Origin: Gammaproteobacteria bacterium
GTDB lineage: Bacteria; Pseudomonadota; Gammaproteobacteria; Steroidobacterales; Rariloculaceae
NCBI GenBank assembly: GCA_004357505.1
Contig: SMWC01000103.1
Span: forward strand, 1-7,526
Length of the DNA stretch: 7,526 nucleotides
Direction of reading: 5' to 3'
Position 1 is the stretch's first letter. Every line of letters begins with the position of its first letter. This document shows positions 1 to 6,515 of this stretch, piece after piece. The notes beneath the pieces were generated by a model. It was not told the DNA's origin. It did no database searches and saw nothing but the letters and a program-made list of their open reading frames with translations. The position numbers and the translations under genes are program-made.

Positions 1-336
1 CTCGCCGAGATGCGCGTCAGCGCCGCTTGCAAGGAAGTGACGATTACTTTGAAACACGTAGGTATGCTTCCGGCGAATGTCATGGGTCACAACTGGGTGT
101 TGACGACGACGGTCGATTACATGCCCGTCGCCGCGGCCGGGCAGGCGGCAGGCCCACCGAGTTACATGCCCGCCGGTGATCCCCGCGTTATCGCCGCTAG
201 CGCTATCATTGGCGGTGGCGAAGAAACGTCGGTGACCTTCGACCTCTCTGGATTGGAGCCCGGCAGCGACTATACTTTCTTCTGTACCTTTCCGGGTCAT
301 TTCGTGTTGATGAACGGCAAGTTCATCATCGAATAA
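1..336 (+). CDS. azu: Azurin (type 1 blue copper protein), 5'-truncated by the window edge
   Basis: Azurins are small periplasmic cupredoxins that shuttle single electrons between respiratory enzymes. The frame is open from base 1. The first ATG (base 10) lies where mature azurins are already past their first strand, so the true start and signal peptide are upstream. Counting from that Met, type 1 copper ligands are visible as His27 in VMGHNW and as Cys92, His97 and Met101 in FCTFPGH...LM; the C-x4-H-x3-M spacing is that of azurin. Cys7 matches the second cysteine of the azurin disulfide; its partner would be upstream. The loop after VMGHNW is Ala/Gly/Pro-rich, as in azurins. The gene ends 56 nt before the oxidase subunit II gene on the same strand, so it may share its transcript and feed it electrons (inference). 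The family call is secure. Confidence 0.95.
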   Translation, partial: LAEMRVSAACKEVTITLKHVGMLPANVMGHNWVLTTTVDYMPVAAAGQAAGPPSYMPAGDPRVIAASAIIGGGEETSVTFDLSGLEPGSDYTFFCTFPGHFVLMNGKFIIE

Positions 337-392
337 CTCCGTAACTTCTCCTGGCTCCGAGCTGACGAGGAAAACACGAGGACTATTAGCGC

Positions 393-1745
393 ATGGCTAT
401 AGCAGTTGTACTCATCCTATTGGTGGTGGGCTCGTTAATTTTCCATTTCGTCAGCCCATGGTATCTGACGCCGCTAGCGTCGAACTGGAGCATGATCGAT
501 ACCACCATCGATATCACACTCATTGTTACGGGCATCGTGTTCATCGCGGTCAACCTGTTCATGGCCTACTGCATCATCCGCTTTCGCCACAAGCCGGGGC
601 GGAAGGCGCACTACGACCCGGAGAATGCGAATCTCGAGACCTGGCTCACGGTGCTCACATCTATTGGCGTCGCCGCGATGCTGGCGCCCGGTCTCCTGGT
701 CTGGGGCCAGATCATCACGGTGCCGGACGACGCGATGGAAGTCGAAGTCGTGGGTCAGCAGTGGCACTGGAGTTTTCGCTTCCCAGGCGACGATGGTGTC
801 CTGGGCAATGTCGATATCCGGCACATCAGCGAAGCAAATCCGTTCGGGATGGATCCGGAGGATCCCAACGGCCAAGACGATATTCTTATCGCCAACCCGG
901 TACTGCACTTGCCGATCGACCAGGCGATCAAAACGCTGCTTCGCTCGAAGGACGTGCTGCACAATTTCACCGTGCCGCAGTTCCGAGTCAAAATGGACTT
1001 GGTACCGGGCACGGTGACTTACCTCTGGTTTACGCCGACAGTGGTCGGAACCTACGAGATCCTCTGTGAGGAGTTGTGCGGCCTGGCACATTACGCGATG
1101 AGAGGCAAGGTAGTCGTCGAGTCACAGGCAGATTTCGATGCTTGGTTGAACGCGCAGCCTACGTTTGCAGAGCTCTCCGCCCAGCCACCCGGGGATCCGG
1201 TTGCCGGTCAGGCGACGTACACCTTGTGCGCCGCGTGTCACGGCCCCGACGGCCAGGGCATGCAGCCGTTGAATGCGCCCAAACTCACCGGGCAGCAGGG
1301 TTGGTATCTCCGCCGTCAGATTCAGTACTTCAAGAACGGCGTGCGCGGTACGCAGGAAGGCGATCTGTTTGGCGCGATGATGGTCCCGATCATGGCCGTG
1401 GTCGCCGACGACAGGGCCATAGAGAACGTGGTTGCTTACATCGAGACACTTCCGTCCGAACCCGCGCCGGCTACCGTGACGGGCGATGCCACCGCGGGCA
1501 AAGACCTCTATAGGACGTGCTCCGCGTGCCACGGGGCGGACGGCAGCGGCATCTGGGCGTTGAACGCCCCACGTTTGGCCGGCATGTCCGACTGGTATCT
1601 CGTCAGACAGCTGCAGAATTTTAGAGCCGGTATCCGCGGCGCTCACCCAGGCGACGCCTATGGGGCTCAGATGCGAATGATGGCAGACATACTGGCTGAC
1701 GAGAAAGCAATCAACGATATGGTTGCTTATGTGAATACTTTGTAG
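393..1745 (+). CDS. coxB: Cytochrome c oxidase subunit II fused to two cytochrome c domains
   Basis: This subunit accepts electrons from periplasmic donors and passes them through CuA to subunit I. Residues 1-20 form a hydrophobic N-terminal helix or signal; 37-63 and 82-107 are the usual two transmembrane hairpin helices. GQQWHW (121-126) is the conserved aromatic motif. CuA ligands are His190, Cys225, Glu227, Cys229, His233 and Met236, in a C-E-E-L-C-G-x-x-H-x-x-M loop. Two class I cytochrome c domains follow, with CAACH at 279-283 and CSACH at 376-380. Met330 and Met427 fall at the same position in both and are the likely axial ligands. At 450 aa it is longer than ordinary subunit II (about 250-300) or single-heme caa3 forms. 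The ATG is supported by GAGGA 10 nt upstream (378-382). The subunit I gene follows after 72 nt. Confidence 0.96.
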   Translation: MAIAVVLILLVVGSLIFHFVSPWYLTPLASNWSMIDTTIDITLIVTGIVFIAVNLFMAYCIIRFRHKPGRKAHYDPENANLETWLTVLTSIGVAAMLAPGLLVWGQIITVPDDAMEVEVVGQQWHWSFRFPGDDGVLGNVDIRHISEANPFGMDPEDPNGQDDILIANPVLHLPIDQAIKTLLRSKDVLHNFTVPQFRVKMDLVPGTVTYLWFTPTVVGTYEILCEELCGLAHYAMRGKVVVESQADFDAWLNAQPTFAELSAQPPGDPVAGQATYTLCAACHGPDGQGMQPLNAPKLTGQQGWYLRRQIQYFKNGVRGTQEGDLFGAMMVPIMAVVADDRAIENVVAYIETLPSEPAPATVTGDATAGKDLYRTCSACHGADGSGIWALNAPRLAGMSDWYLVRQLQNFRAGIRGAHPGDAYGAQMRMMADILADEKAINDMVAYVNTL

Positions 1746-1817
1746 CCGGCGCCATCGATAGTATTTGAGACTCGAACTGACACAGCATTACGACAGAGCA
1801 TCCAGGAGACCGTTCTG

Positions 1818-3587
1818 ATGGCATACGCCGCGATTGCCGATCGAGACCAGGAACACCATCTGCATGACCCGCAGACGTTCATCACCAAATATATCTGGAG
1901 TCAGGATCACAAAGTTATTGCGATTCAATATGCCATGACCGCGATCGCGGTGGGTCTCTTCGCCATGGGATTGTCGATCATGATGCGGCTGCAACTCGGC
2001 TTTCCCGATTCGTTCTCTCTGATCTCACCGGAGGAGTATTACCAGTACGTAACCCTGCACGGAATGATCATGGTGATCTACCTGCTCACGGCCTTGTTCC
2101 TCGGCGGCTTTGGCAACTATCTCATCCCACTGATGTGTGGTGCCAGAGATATGGTCTTCCCATACATGAACATGCTCAGTTACTGGGTGTACCTGCTCTC
2201 CGTACTGGTGCTGATGGCGAGCTTCTTCATCCCCGATGGCCCGACGGGGGCCGGTTGGACCCTGTACCCGCCGCAGGCGATTACCTCAGGTACACCCGGC
2301 AGCGGCGGCGGCATCGTGGTCATGCTCGTCTCGCTCGCGCTGTTTATCGTGGCTTTCACGATGGGTGGATTGAATTACGTCACGACGGTTTTGCAGGCAC
2401 GCACGCGGGGCATGACGCTGATGCGCATGCCGCTGTCAGTGTGGGGTATTTTCGTCGCCACAATTTTGGGCCTCCTGGCATTCCCGGCCTTGCTGGTTGC
2501 CGCCGTCATGATGCTGCTGGATAGACTGATCGGTACGAGTTTCTTCATGCCGGAGATGCTTTTGATGGGAGTGCAATCCGAACACGCGGGTGGCAGCCCG
2601 ATTCTGTTCCAGCACTTGTTCTGGTTCTTCGGTCATCCGGAAGTCTACATTGTCGCGCTGCCGGCGTTCGGCATGGTCTCCGACATACTCGCTACCCACG
2701 CGAGAAGGAATATCTTCGGTTATCGGATGATGGTCTGGGCCATCATTGCGATCGGCGCACTGAGTTTCGTTGTCTGGGCTCATCACATGTATGTCAGCGG
2801 CATGAACCCGTACTTCGGTTTTTTCTTCGCGACAACGACGTTGATCATCGCCGTGCCGACGGCACTGAAAGTGTATAACTGGGTGTTGACGTTGTGGCGC
2901 GGCGATCTGCATTTGAACGTACCGATGTTGTTCGCCATCGGCTTCATCTTCACGTTCACGCACGGCGGCTTGACGGGCCTGTTTCTCGGTAACGTTACCG
3001 TCGATCTACCACTATCCGACACCTACTTCGTCGTCGGCCACTTCCACATGGTGATGGGCGTCTCCCCGGTGCTTGTACTGTTCGCAGCCATCTATCACTG
3101 GTATCCGAAGATCACGGGGCGAATGTTTAATGACACCTTAGGAAAACTGCACTTCTGGCTCACACTGCTCGGCACCTACTCGATCTACTTGCCGATGCAC
3201 TACCTCGGCTTCCTCGGCGTACCGCGACGCTATTACGCCAACGGTGTGACTGATTTCATACCGGAGTCCGTACAAACTATGAATGCGGGCATCACGATCG
3301 CCGCTCTGGTCGTCGCCGCCTCGCAGATGATTTTCCTCTTCAACATGGTCTGGAGCCTGTTTAAGGGTGAAAAGGCCAGCAGTAACCCTTGGAACGCTAC
3401 GACGTTGGAGTGGCAGACTCCGGAGACACCGCCCGCTCACGGCAACTGGGGCGACAAGCTCCCCGAGGTCCATCGCTGGGCGTATGACTACAGCGTCCCG
3501 GGTGAGGAGCACGATTTTCTCCCGCAGACGGAACCGGTGCACACCGGTGCCATCGTGCACCGCGACCTCGAAGATTTTAAGGAGTGA
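1818..3587 (+). CDS. ctaD: Cytochrome c oxidase subunit I (A1-type heme-copper oxidase)
   Basis: This is the catalytic inner-membrane subunit, which reduces O2 to water and pumps protons. Its 589 aa and roughly 12 hydrophobic helices fit the family. Ligands seen: His81 and His410 (low-spin heme a), His408 (heme a3), and His273, His322 and His323 (CuB). The His273-Tyr277 pair sits in GHPEVY, and Glu275 there marks the A1 class. D-channel entry Asp111 with Asn100, Asn118 and Asn186, and K-channel Thr348 and Lys351, are kept; Arg470-Arg471 match the heme-propionate arginines. Departures from the norm: the Mg/Mn-site histidine is Ser400 (LSDTYF instead of LHDTYY), the paired D-channel serines before Asn186 read Ala-Phe-Thr, and about ten extra residues precede GGSPILFQ. 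AGGAG (1804-1808) sits 9 nt before the ATG. The stop overlaps the next start (GTGA). Confidence 0.97.
   Translation: MAYAAIADRDQEHHLHDPQTFITKYIWSQDHKVIAIQYAMTAIAVGLFAMGLSIMMRLQLGFPDSFSLISPEEYYQYVTLHGMIMVIYLLTALFLGGFGNYLIPLMCGARDMVFPYMNMLSYWVYLLSVLVLMASFFIPDGPTGAGWTLYPPQAITSGTPGSGGGIVVMLVSLALFIVAFTMGGLNYVTTVLQARTRGMTLMRMPLSVWGIFVATILGLLAFPALLVAAVMMLLDRLIGTSFFMPEMLLMGVQSEHAGGSPILFQHLFWFFGHPEVYIVALPAFGMVSDILATHARRNIFGYRMMVWAIIAIGALSFVVWAHHMYVSGMNPYFGFFFATTTLIIAVPTALKVYNWVLTLWRGDLHLNVPMLFAIGFIFTFTHGGLTGLFLGNVTVDLPLSDTYFVVGHFHMVMGVSPVLVLFAAIYHWYPKITGRMFNDTLGKLHFWLTLLGTYSIYLPMHYLGFLGVPRRYYANGVTDFIPESVQTMNAGITIAALVVAASQMIFLFNMVWSLFKGEKASSNPWNATTLEWQTPETPPAHGNWGDKLPEVHRWAYDYSVPGEEHDFLPQTEPVHTGAIVHRDLEDFKE
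3579..3583 (+). promoter_or_regulatory. AAGGA Shine-Dalgarno-like run directly abutting the GTG start of the first subunit III gene
   Basis: The bases AAGGA end immediately before the GTG at 3584, leaving no normal spacer. The GTG overlaps the subunit I stop codon as GTGA. Translation of the next gene is therefore probably coupled: ribosomes finishing subunit I are held by this purine run and restart at once (inference). No better-spaced alternative start is visible in the first 50 nt of the frame. Confidence 0.4.
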
Positions 3588-4261
3588 ACGTTACCGCCCT
3601 TTTTATCGCACTCGGCGGAGCGATACTCTTATCGGTCTTGGTGATACGCCGTCTCAGGACGAAGCCCTGGCTTGAAAAGGGCCCAATCGAATTGGAAGAC
3701 GGCGCCTCGGGTGTTCCGGCGGAGAAAGTCGGACTGTGGATCTTCCTCGCCGTCGTGACGAGTCTGTTCTCGAGTTTCATTGTCATGTACGCCGAACGGT
3801 CCGGCTATCCCGACTGGCGACCGTTACCGGATCTGCAGTTGCTGTGGATCAATACGATCTTCCTCGTGCTGGGTAGTGTCGCGTTTCAGCGGGCGAGAGT
3901 GGCTTCGGATCGTGATAATTTTACCGGCGTCAAAATGAGCCTGACCGCGGGCGGGATTTTCACGATCATCTTTCTCGTCGGACAGGTTCTCGCATGGCAA
4001 CAGCTAACGGCCTCCGGTTACTTTCTCGCAACGAATCCTGCCAGTACGTTCTTTTACCTGATTACCGGCCTGCACGGGTTGCACCTCCTTGGTGGCTTGT
4101 GGGTCTGGGCAAAAACGATCTCGAAGGTCTGGCACGGCCTCGAGTCGCTCAGTGTGACTCAGATCACCGGGGTGCGCCTGAGCATCGAGTTATGCTCAGT
4201 CTACTGGCATTACCTGTTGCTTCTATGGTTGGTGTTGTTCTACTTGTTCTCGTCTTCGTAA
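3584..4261 (+). CDS. Cytochrome c oxidase subunit III-like protein, divergent paralog with an extra N-terminal helix
   Basis: This 225-aa membrane protein belongs to the subunit III family: it has ITGLHGLH (160-167) and SVYWHYLLLLWLVLF (205-219), which match the family's late-helix signatures. An extra helix (about 4-22) followed by a charged stretch comes first, then helices near 48-70, 87-103, 118-140, 154-178 and 203-223. Two acidic residues usual in subunit III are missing: the helix glutamate of the S-E motif aligns with Val58, and the glutamate of the Q-x-x-E-W/Y motif with Ala137. It may therefore have an accessory or structural role rather than the canonical one (inference). The GTG start overlaps the subunit I stop, and the gene ends 16 nt before a second, more typical subunit III gene. 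In clusters of the coxMNOP kind such paired genes are called coxO and coxP. The family is sure; the precise role is not. Confidence 0.88.
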   Translation: MNVTALFIALGGAILLSVLVIRRLRTKPWLEKGPIELEDGASGVPAEKVGLWIFLAVVTSLFSSFIVMYAERSGYPDWRPLPDLQLLWINTIFLVLGSVAFQRARVASDRDNFTGVKMSLTAGGIFTIIFLVGQVLAWQQLTASGYFLATNPASTFFYLITGLHGLHLLGGLWVWAKTISKVWHGLESLSVTQITGVRLSIELCSVYWHYLLLLWLVLFYLFSSS

Positions 4262-4277
4262 AAGGACTTACGGTCAG

Positions 4278-4961
4278 ATGGCACATGACGCGACGGCGTT
4301 AGGAGCCGGCCTCACTCCCGGTCTTCGAGGTATAGGCTCGGATTGGGCCGGGGACAAGCAAACGTTCCATGTCCCATGGGGGAAGGCCATGATGTGGATC
4401 TTCCTCCTCAGCGACACCTTCATCTTCACGTGCTTCCTAACCGGATATATGCATGTGCGCGCATCCACGCGTATTCCGTGGCCGAATCCGAGTGAGGTCT
4501 TCGCGTTATCGTTCGGTGGCGAGCCGATCCCGTTAATTCTCATCGCGATCATGACATTCATTCTGATCACCAGCAGTGGCACGATGGCCATGGCCGTCAA
4601 CATGGGTTATCGCGGCCATCGAGCCAAGACCGCGTCGCTCATGCTGATGACTGCAGCATTAGGCGCAATGTTCGTCGGTATGCAGGCCTTCGAGTGGACG
4701 AAACTTATCATCGACGAGGGCGTACGGCCCTGGAGCAACCCGATGGGGGCACCGCAATTCGGCGCGGTGTTCTTCATGATCACGGGCTTCCACGGGTTGC
4801 ACGTGTCGATCGGTGTAATCTACTTGACAACCGTAGCGATGAAAGTTCTTCGCGGCGATTATAAGAAACGCGGCTACGAAATCGTCGAGATCACGGGTTT
4901 ATATTGGCACTTCGTCGACCTCGTATGGGTCTTCATCTTCGCTTTCTTCTATCTTTGGTAA
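4278..4961 (+). CDS. ctaE: Cytochrome c oxidase subunit III
   Basis: Subunit III stabilises the oxidase core and supports proton uptake at the D-channel mouth. This 227-aa protein matches well: a soluble N-terminus to about residue 33, then helices near 36-58, 83-107, 119-140, 161-184 and 203-226. Signatures are MITGFHGLHVSIG (167-179) and GLYWHFVDLVWVF (207-219). Glu139 in QAFEW is present; the preceding S-E helix motif is conservatively changed to Ser45-Asp46. AAAGGA (4261-4266) lies 11 nt upstream of the ATG, and the subunit IV gene starts 9 nt after the stop. It is closer to classic subunit III than the paralog just upstream, so the complex may hold one of each, or the two may be alternatives. 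Confidence 0.95.
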   Translation: MAHDATALGAGLTPGLRGIGSDWAGDKQTFHVPWGKAMMWIFLLSDTFIFTCFLTGYMHVRASTRIPWPNPSEVFALSFGGEPIPLILIAIMTFILITSSGTMAMAVNMGYRGHRAKTASLMLMTAALGAMFVGMQAFEWTKLIIDEGVRPWSNPMGAPQFGAVFFMITGFHGLHVSIGVIYLTTVAMKVLRGDYKKRGYEIVEITGLYWHFVDLVWVFIFAFFYLW

Positions 4962-4970
4962 GGGTTCGAC

Positions 4971-5315
4971 ATGGCACCAGCGGAAGGGCAGCGACATCCA
5001 CTCGCCATCTATTTTTGGATCTGGGGACTACTGTTCGTGCTCAGCACATTCTCCTATATGGTGGACTACATCGGCTTTGAAGGTTATCTGCGCTGGGGTT
5101 TGATTCTGACATTCATGTTCCTGAAGGCGGGCTTCATCATCGCCGTTTTCATGCACATGATGTGGGAAAGGATGGCGCTGATGTGCGCGATTCTTGGGCC
5201 GCCAACGGTCTTGCTGGTGTTAATCGGACTGATGGCGGTGGAGGGCGACTACACGTTCCTGACACGCCTGAATTTCTTCGGCGCGGACACGACCGAGTTT
5301 GCCGAACACCATTAG
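4971..5315 (+). CDS. Small oxidase subunit IV (prokaryotic COX4 family)
   Basis: A 114-aa integral membrane protein with three helices (about 11-32, 39-62 and 68-90) and a short polar tail ending in two histidines. The middle helix carries the family hallmark LKAGFIIAVFMHMMWER (51-67), with Lys51-52 region charge inside the helix and the Met-His-Met then Glu-Arg turn. Prokaryotic subunit IV proteins are accessory parts of heme-copper oxidases thought to help assembly or stabilise the CuB/heme site. TAAGGG (4959-4964) overlaps the stop of subunit III and lies 6 nt before the ATG, giving tight coupling. Length, position and motif agree, so the family call is firm; the exact role in this complex is unknown. 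Confidence 0.9.
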   Translation: MAPAEGQRHPLAIYFWIWGLLFVLSTFSYMVDYIGFEGYLRWGLILTFMFLKAGFIIAVFMHMMWERMALMCAILGPPTVLLVLIGLMAVEGDYTFLTRLNFFGADTTEFAEHH

Positions 5316-5368
5316 CGACAACACGCCGACTGTTTGGTGGCATTGAATGAATGGATTAGGATGAAACT

Positions 5369-5641
5369 ATGTTAATCGGTTTTGCCGCGTTTGCTGTGTT
5401 CTTGATCTTGTGGGGTTTCGCCTGGCACGCTCAGATACCGCTTGCGTTCGGCATCCTGATCGGCTTAGGCGTAGGTGCCGTGCTCGCCCGATTCATCGGC
5501 CCGTTCAATAACATCGACGAGATACCGATCTGGCTGCCGGCGACGCCGTTGATCAGCGTCGTCATTGTCCTCTTCGTCCTCGGGATCCTGGCTTGGCGGC
5601 TGCCTGATGACGGCGACCCCGATTCGGACGACACCCACTAG
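5369..5641 (+). CDS. Small membrane protein of unknown function ending the oxidase operon
   Basis: I do not recognise this 90-aa protein. Three hydrophobic segments are visible (about 2-18, 24-42 and 58-76). The loop between the second and third contains Arg41 and the short stretch FNNIDEIPIW. The C-terminal tail is strongly acidic (Asp80, 81, 83, 85, 87 and 88) and ends in His90. The start is set by AGGA 7 nt upstream (5358-5361); the in-frame ATG at 5351 is closed by a stop two codons on. It lies 53 nt after subunit IV on the same strand with no obvious terminator between, so it is probably co-transcribed and may serve the oxidase as a small subunit or assembly helper (inference). Membrane topology is supported; function is not. 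Confidence 0.75.
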   Translation: MLIGFAAFAVFLILWGFAWHAQIPLAFGILIGLGVGAVLARFIGPFNNIDEIPIWLPATPLISVVIVLFVLGILAWRLPDDGDPDSDDTH

Positions 5642-5708
5642 CCAGACCCCGCACGGTTCCTATCGAAAAGGATTCAGTCTTGTGCCGTCTGAGTTTTTCA
5701 ACGGCCTA

Positions 5709-6488
5709 TTAGTGTGTCATCGCATAAATAACGTAATTAACGGCGAAGCGGTAGGCGAGTGCCGTCATCGGCTCGGGGTACCAGGGATCATCAGCGTGTT
5801 CCCATGCGTCACCCATGTCCATGTTAAAGTTGATCGCGACCATCAACCGGCCGTTATCGTCAAAGATCCCGCGCCAGTACGGAATTCTGCCATCCTCCTG
5901 CCAGGTCACACCGCTCCGGATGTAGCTTCGGCCGGGTATTTGAATGCGCTGATCGAGGTCGTAGAGGATGTGCAGAATCTCATGGCTTTCTTCGATCTCG
6001 AGAATCGGACGATCCGGAAATACCCGTTGCATCGAGTCGATAAACACCGCCCATTGATAGGTACCCCAGAAATCGTCGACCATCAGGAAGCCGCCTCTGA
6101 GCAGATACTCGCGTAGACGAGCCGCTTCAGCATCGTCTAGATACCATTGGCCGACCTCGACCGCGTACAGCCATGGATAGTCCATGACCTCGTCGTCTTT
6201 TAAGCTGACATCTCTGCCGTAATCCCCCGTCGCTACTCGCGTCAGCCGGGTGATTCCCTGGAGTAAGTGGGTCTCAGCTTCGGGATAATCCGTTAACCAG
6301 GCTTGGCGACGGCGACCACGATTCGAACTGGAATACTGGAGTCGGGTAAAGAAAAACTCAGCGTCGAGCGGCGCGGTCGCTTGCGGCTCAGGCACCTGCC
6401 CGCTAGCCGGGGCCAGATATCCGCACGCGACGATCAGGCCGGAGACCACGACCGCACACTTTGCGTACCGTCGCCGGTCGATGTTCAT
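5709..6488 (-). CDS. DUF4159 domain exported protein
   Basis: The 259-aa product matches the DUF4159 family from about residue 43 to the end. Recognisable stretches are FFFTRLQY (45-52), WLTDYPEAE (64-72), LYAVEVGQW (107-115), LRGGFLMVDDFWG (130-142), FPDRPI (157-162), FNMDMGDAWEHADDP (221-235) and the C-terminal NYVIYAMTH. The family has a flavodoxin or glutamine-amidotransferase-like fold and no settled function. The N-terminus is basic (RRRYAK), then a short hydrophobic run. It ends either at a lipobox-like I-V-A-C (Cys22) or at a signal peptidase I site near residues 28-31, so it acts outside the cytoplasm. I chose the ATG at 6488 because AAGG lies 5 nt before it; a GTG six bases earlier would overlap that site. 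It starts 27 nt after the DUF1080 gene and ends in two consecutive stops. Confidence 0.93.
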   Translation of the reverse strand: MNIDRRRYAKCAVVVSGLIVACGYLAPASGQVPEPQATAPLDAEFFFTRLQYSSSNRGRRRQAWLTDYPEAETHLLQGITRLTRVATGDYGRDVSLKDDEVMDYPWLYAVEVGQWYLDDAEAARLREYLLRGGFLMVDDFWGTYQWAVFIDSMQRVFPDRPILEIEESHEILHILYDLDQRIQIPGRSYIRSGVTWQEDGRIPYWRGIFDDNGRLMVAINFNMDMGDAWEHADDPWYPEPMTALAYRFAVNYVIYAMTH

Positions 6489-6493
6489 GCGCA

Positions 6494-6497
6494 CCTT
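6494..6497 (-). promoter_or_regulatory. Ribosome binding site deciding the DUF4159 start
   Basis: On the minus strand AAGG is followed by TGCGC and then ATG, a 5-nt spacer. This favours the ATG whose first base is 6488 over the in-frame GTG whose first base is 6494, because that GTG shares a base with the binding site. The two choices differ by only two residues in a signal peptide. Confidence 0.5.
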
Positions 6498-6515
6498 GCG
6501 ATGAACACCGGTCGC

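Noticed and set aside
474..1091. Long antisense open frame under the subunit II gene, and similar ones under subunit I.
   Set aside because: These are codon-bias shadows of strongly conserved oxidase genes, with no motifs of their own.
1764..1796. Possible promoter in the gap between subunits II and I (TTGAGA followed at 17 nt by ATTACG).
   Set aside because: The -10 match is poor, and the 72-nt gap lies inside an obvious same-strand operon.
5684..5705. Imperfect hairpin between the convergent blocks: GCCGT and ACGGC arms with an inner TGA/TCA pairing, a bulged C and a T-rich loop.
   Set aside because: The T-run is in the loop, not after the stem on either strand, so it is not a convincing intrinsic terminator.
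5565..6116. Plus-strand 183-codon open frame over the convergent junction, and a 200-codon one at 6303-6905.
   Set aside because: Both lie mostly antisense to the well-supported DUF4159 and DUF1080 genes and show no family features.
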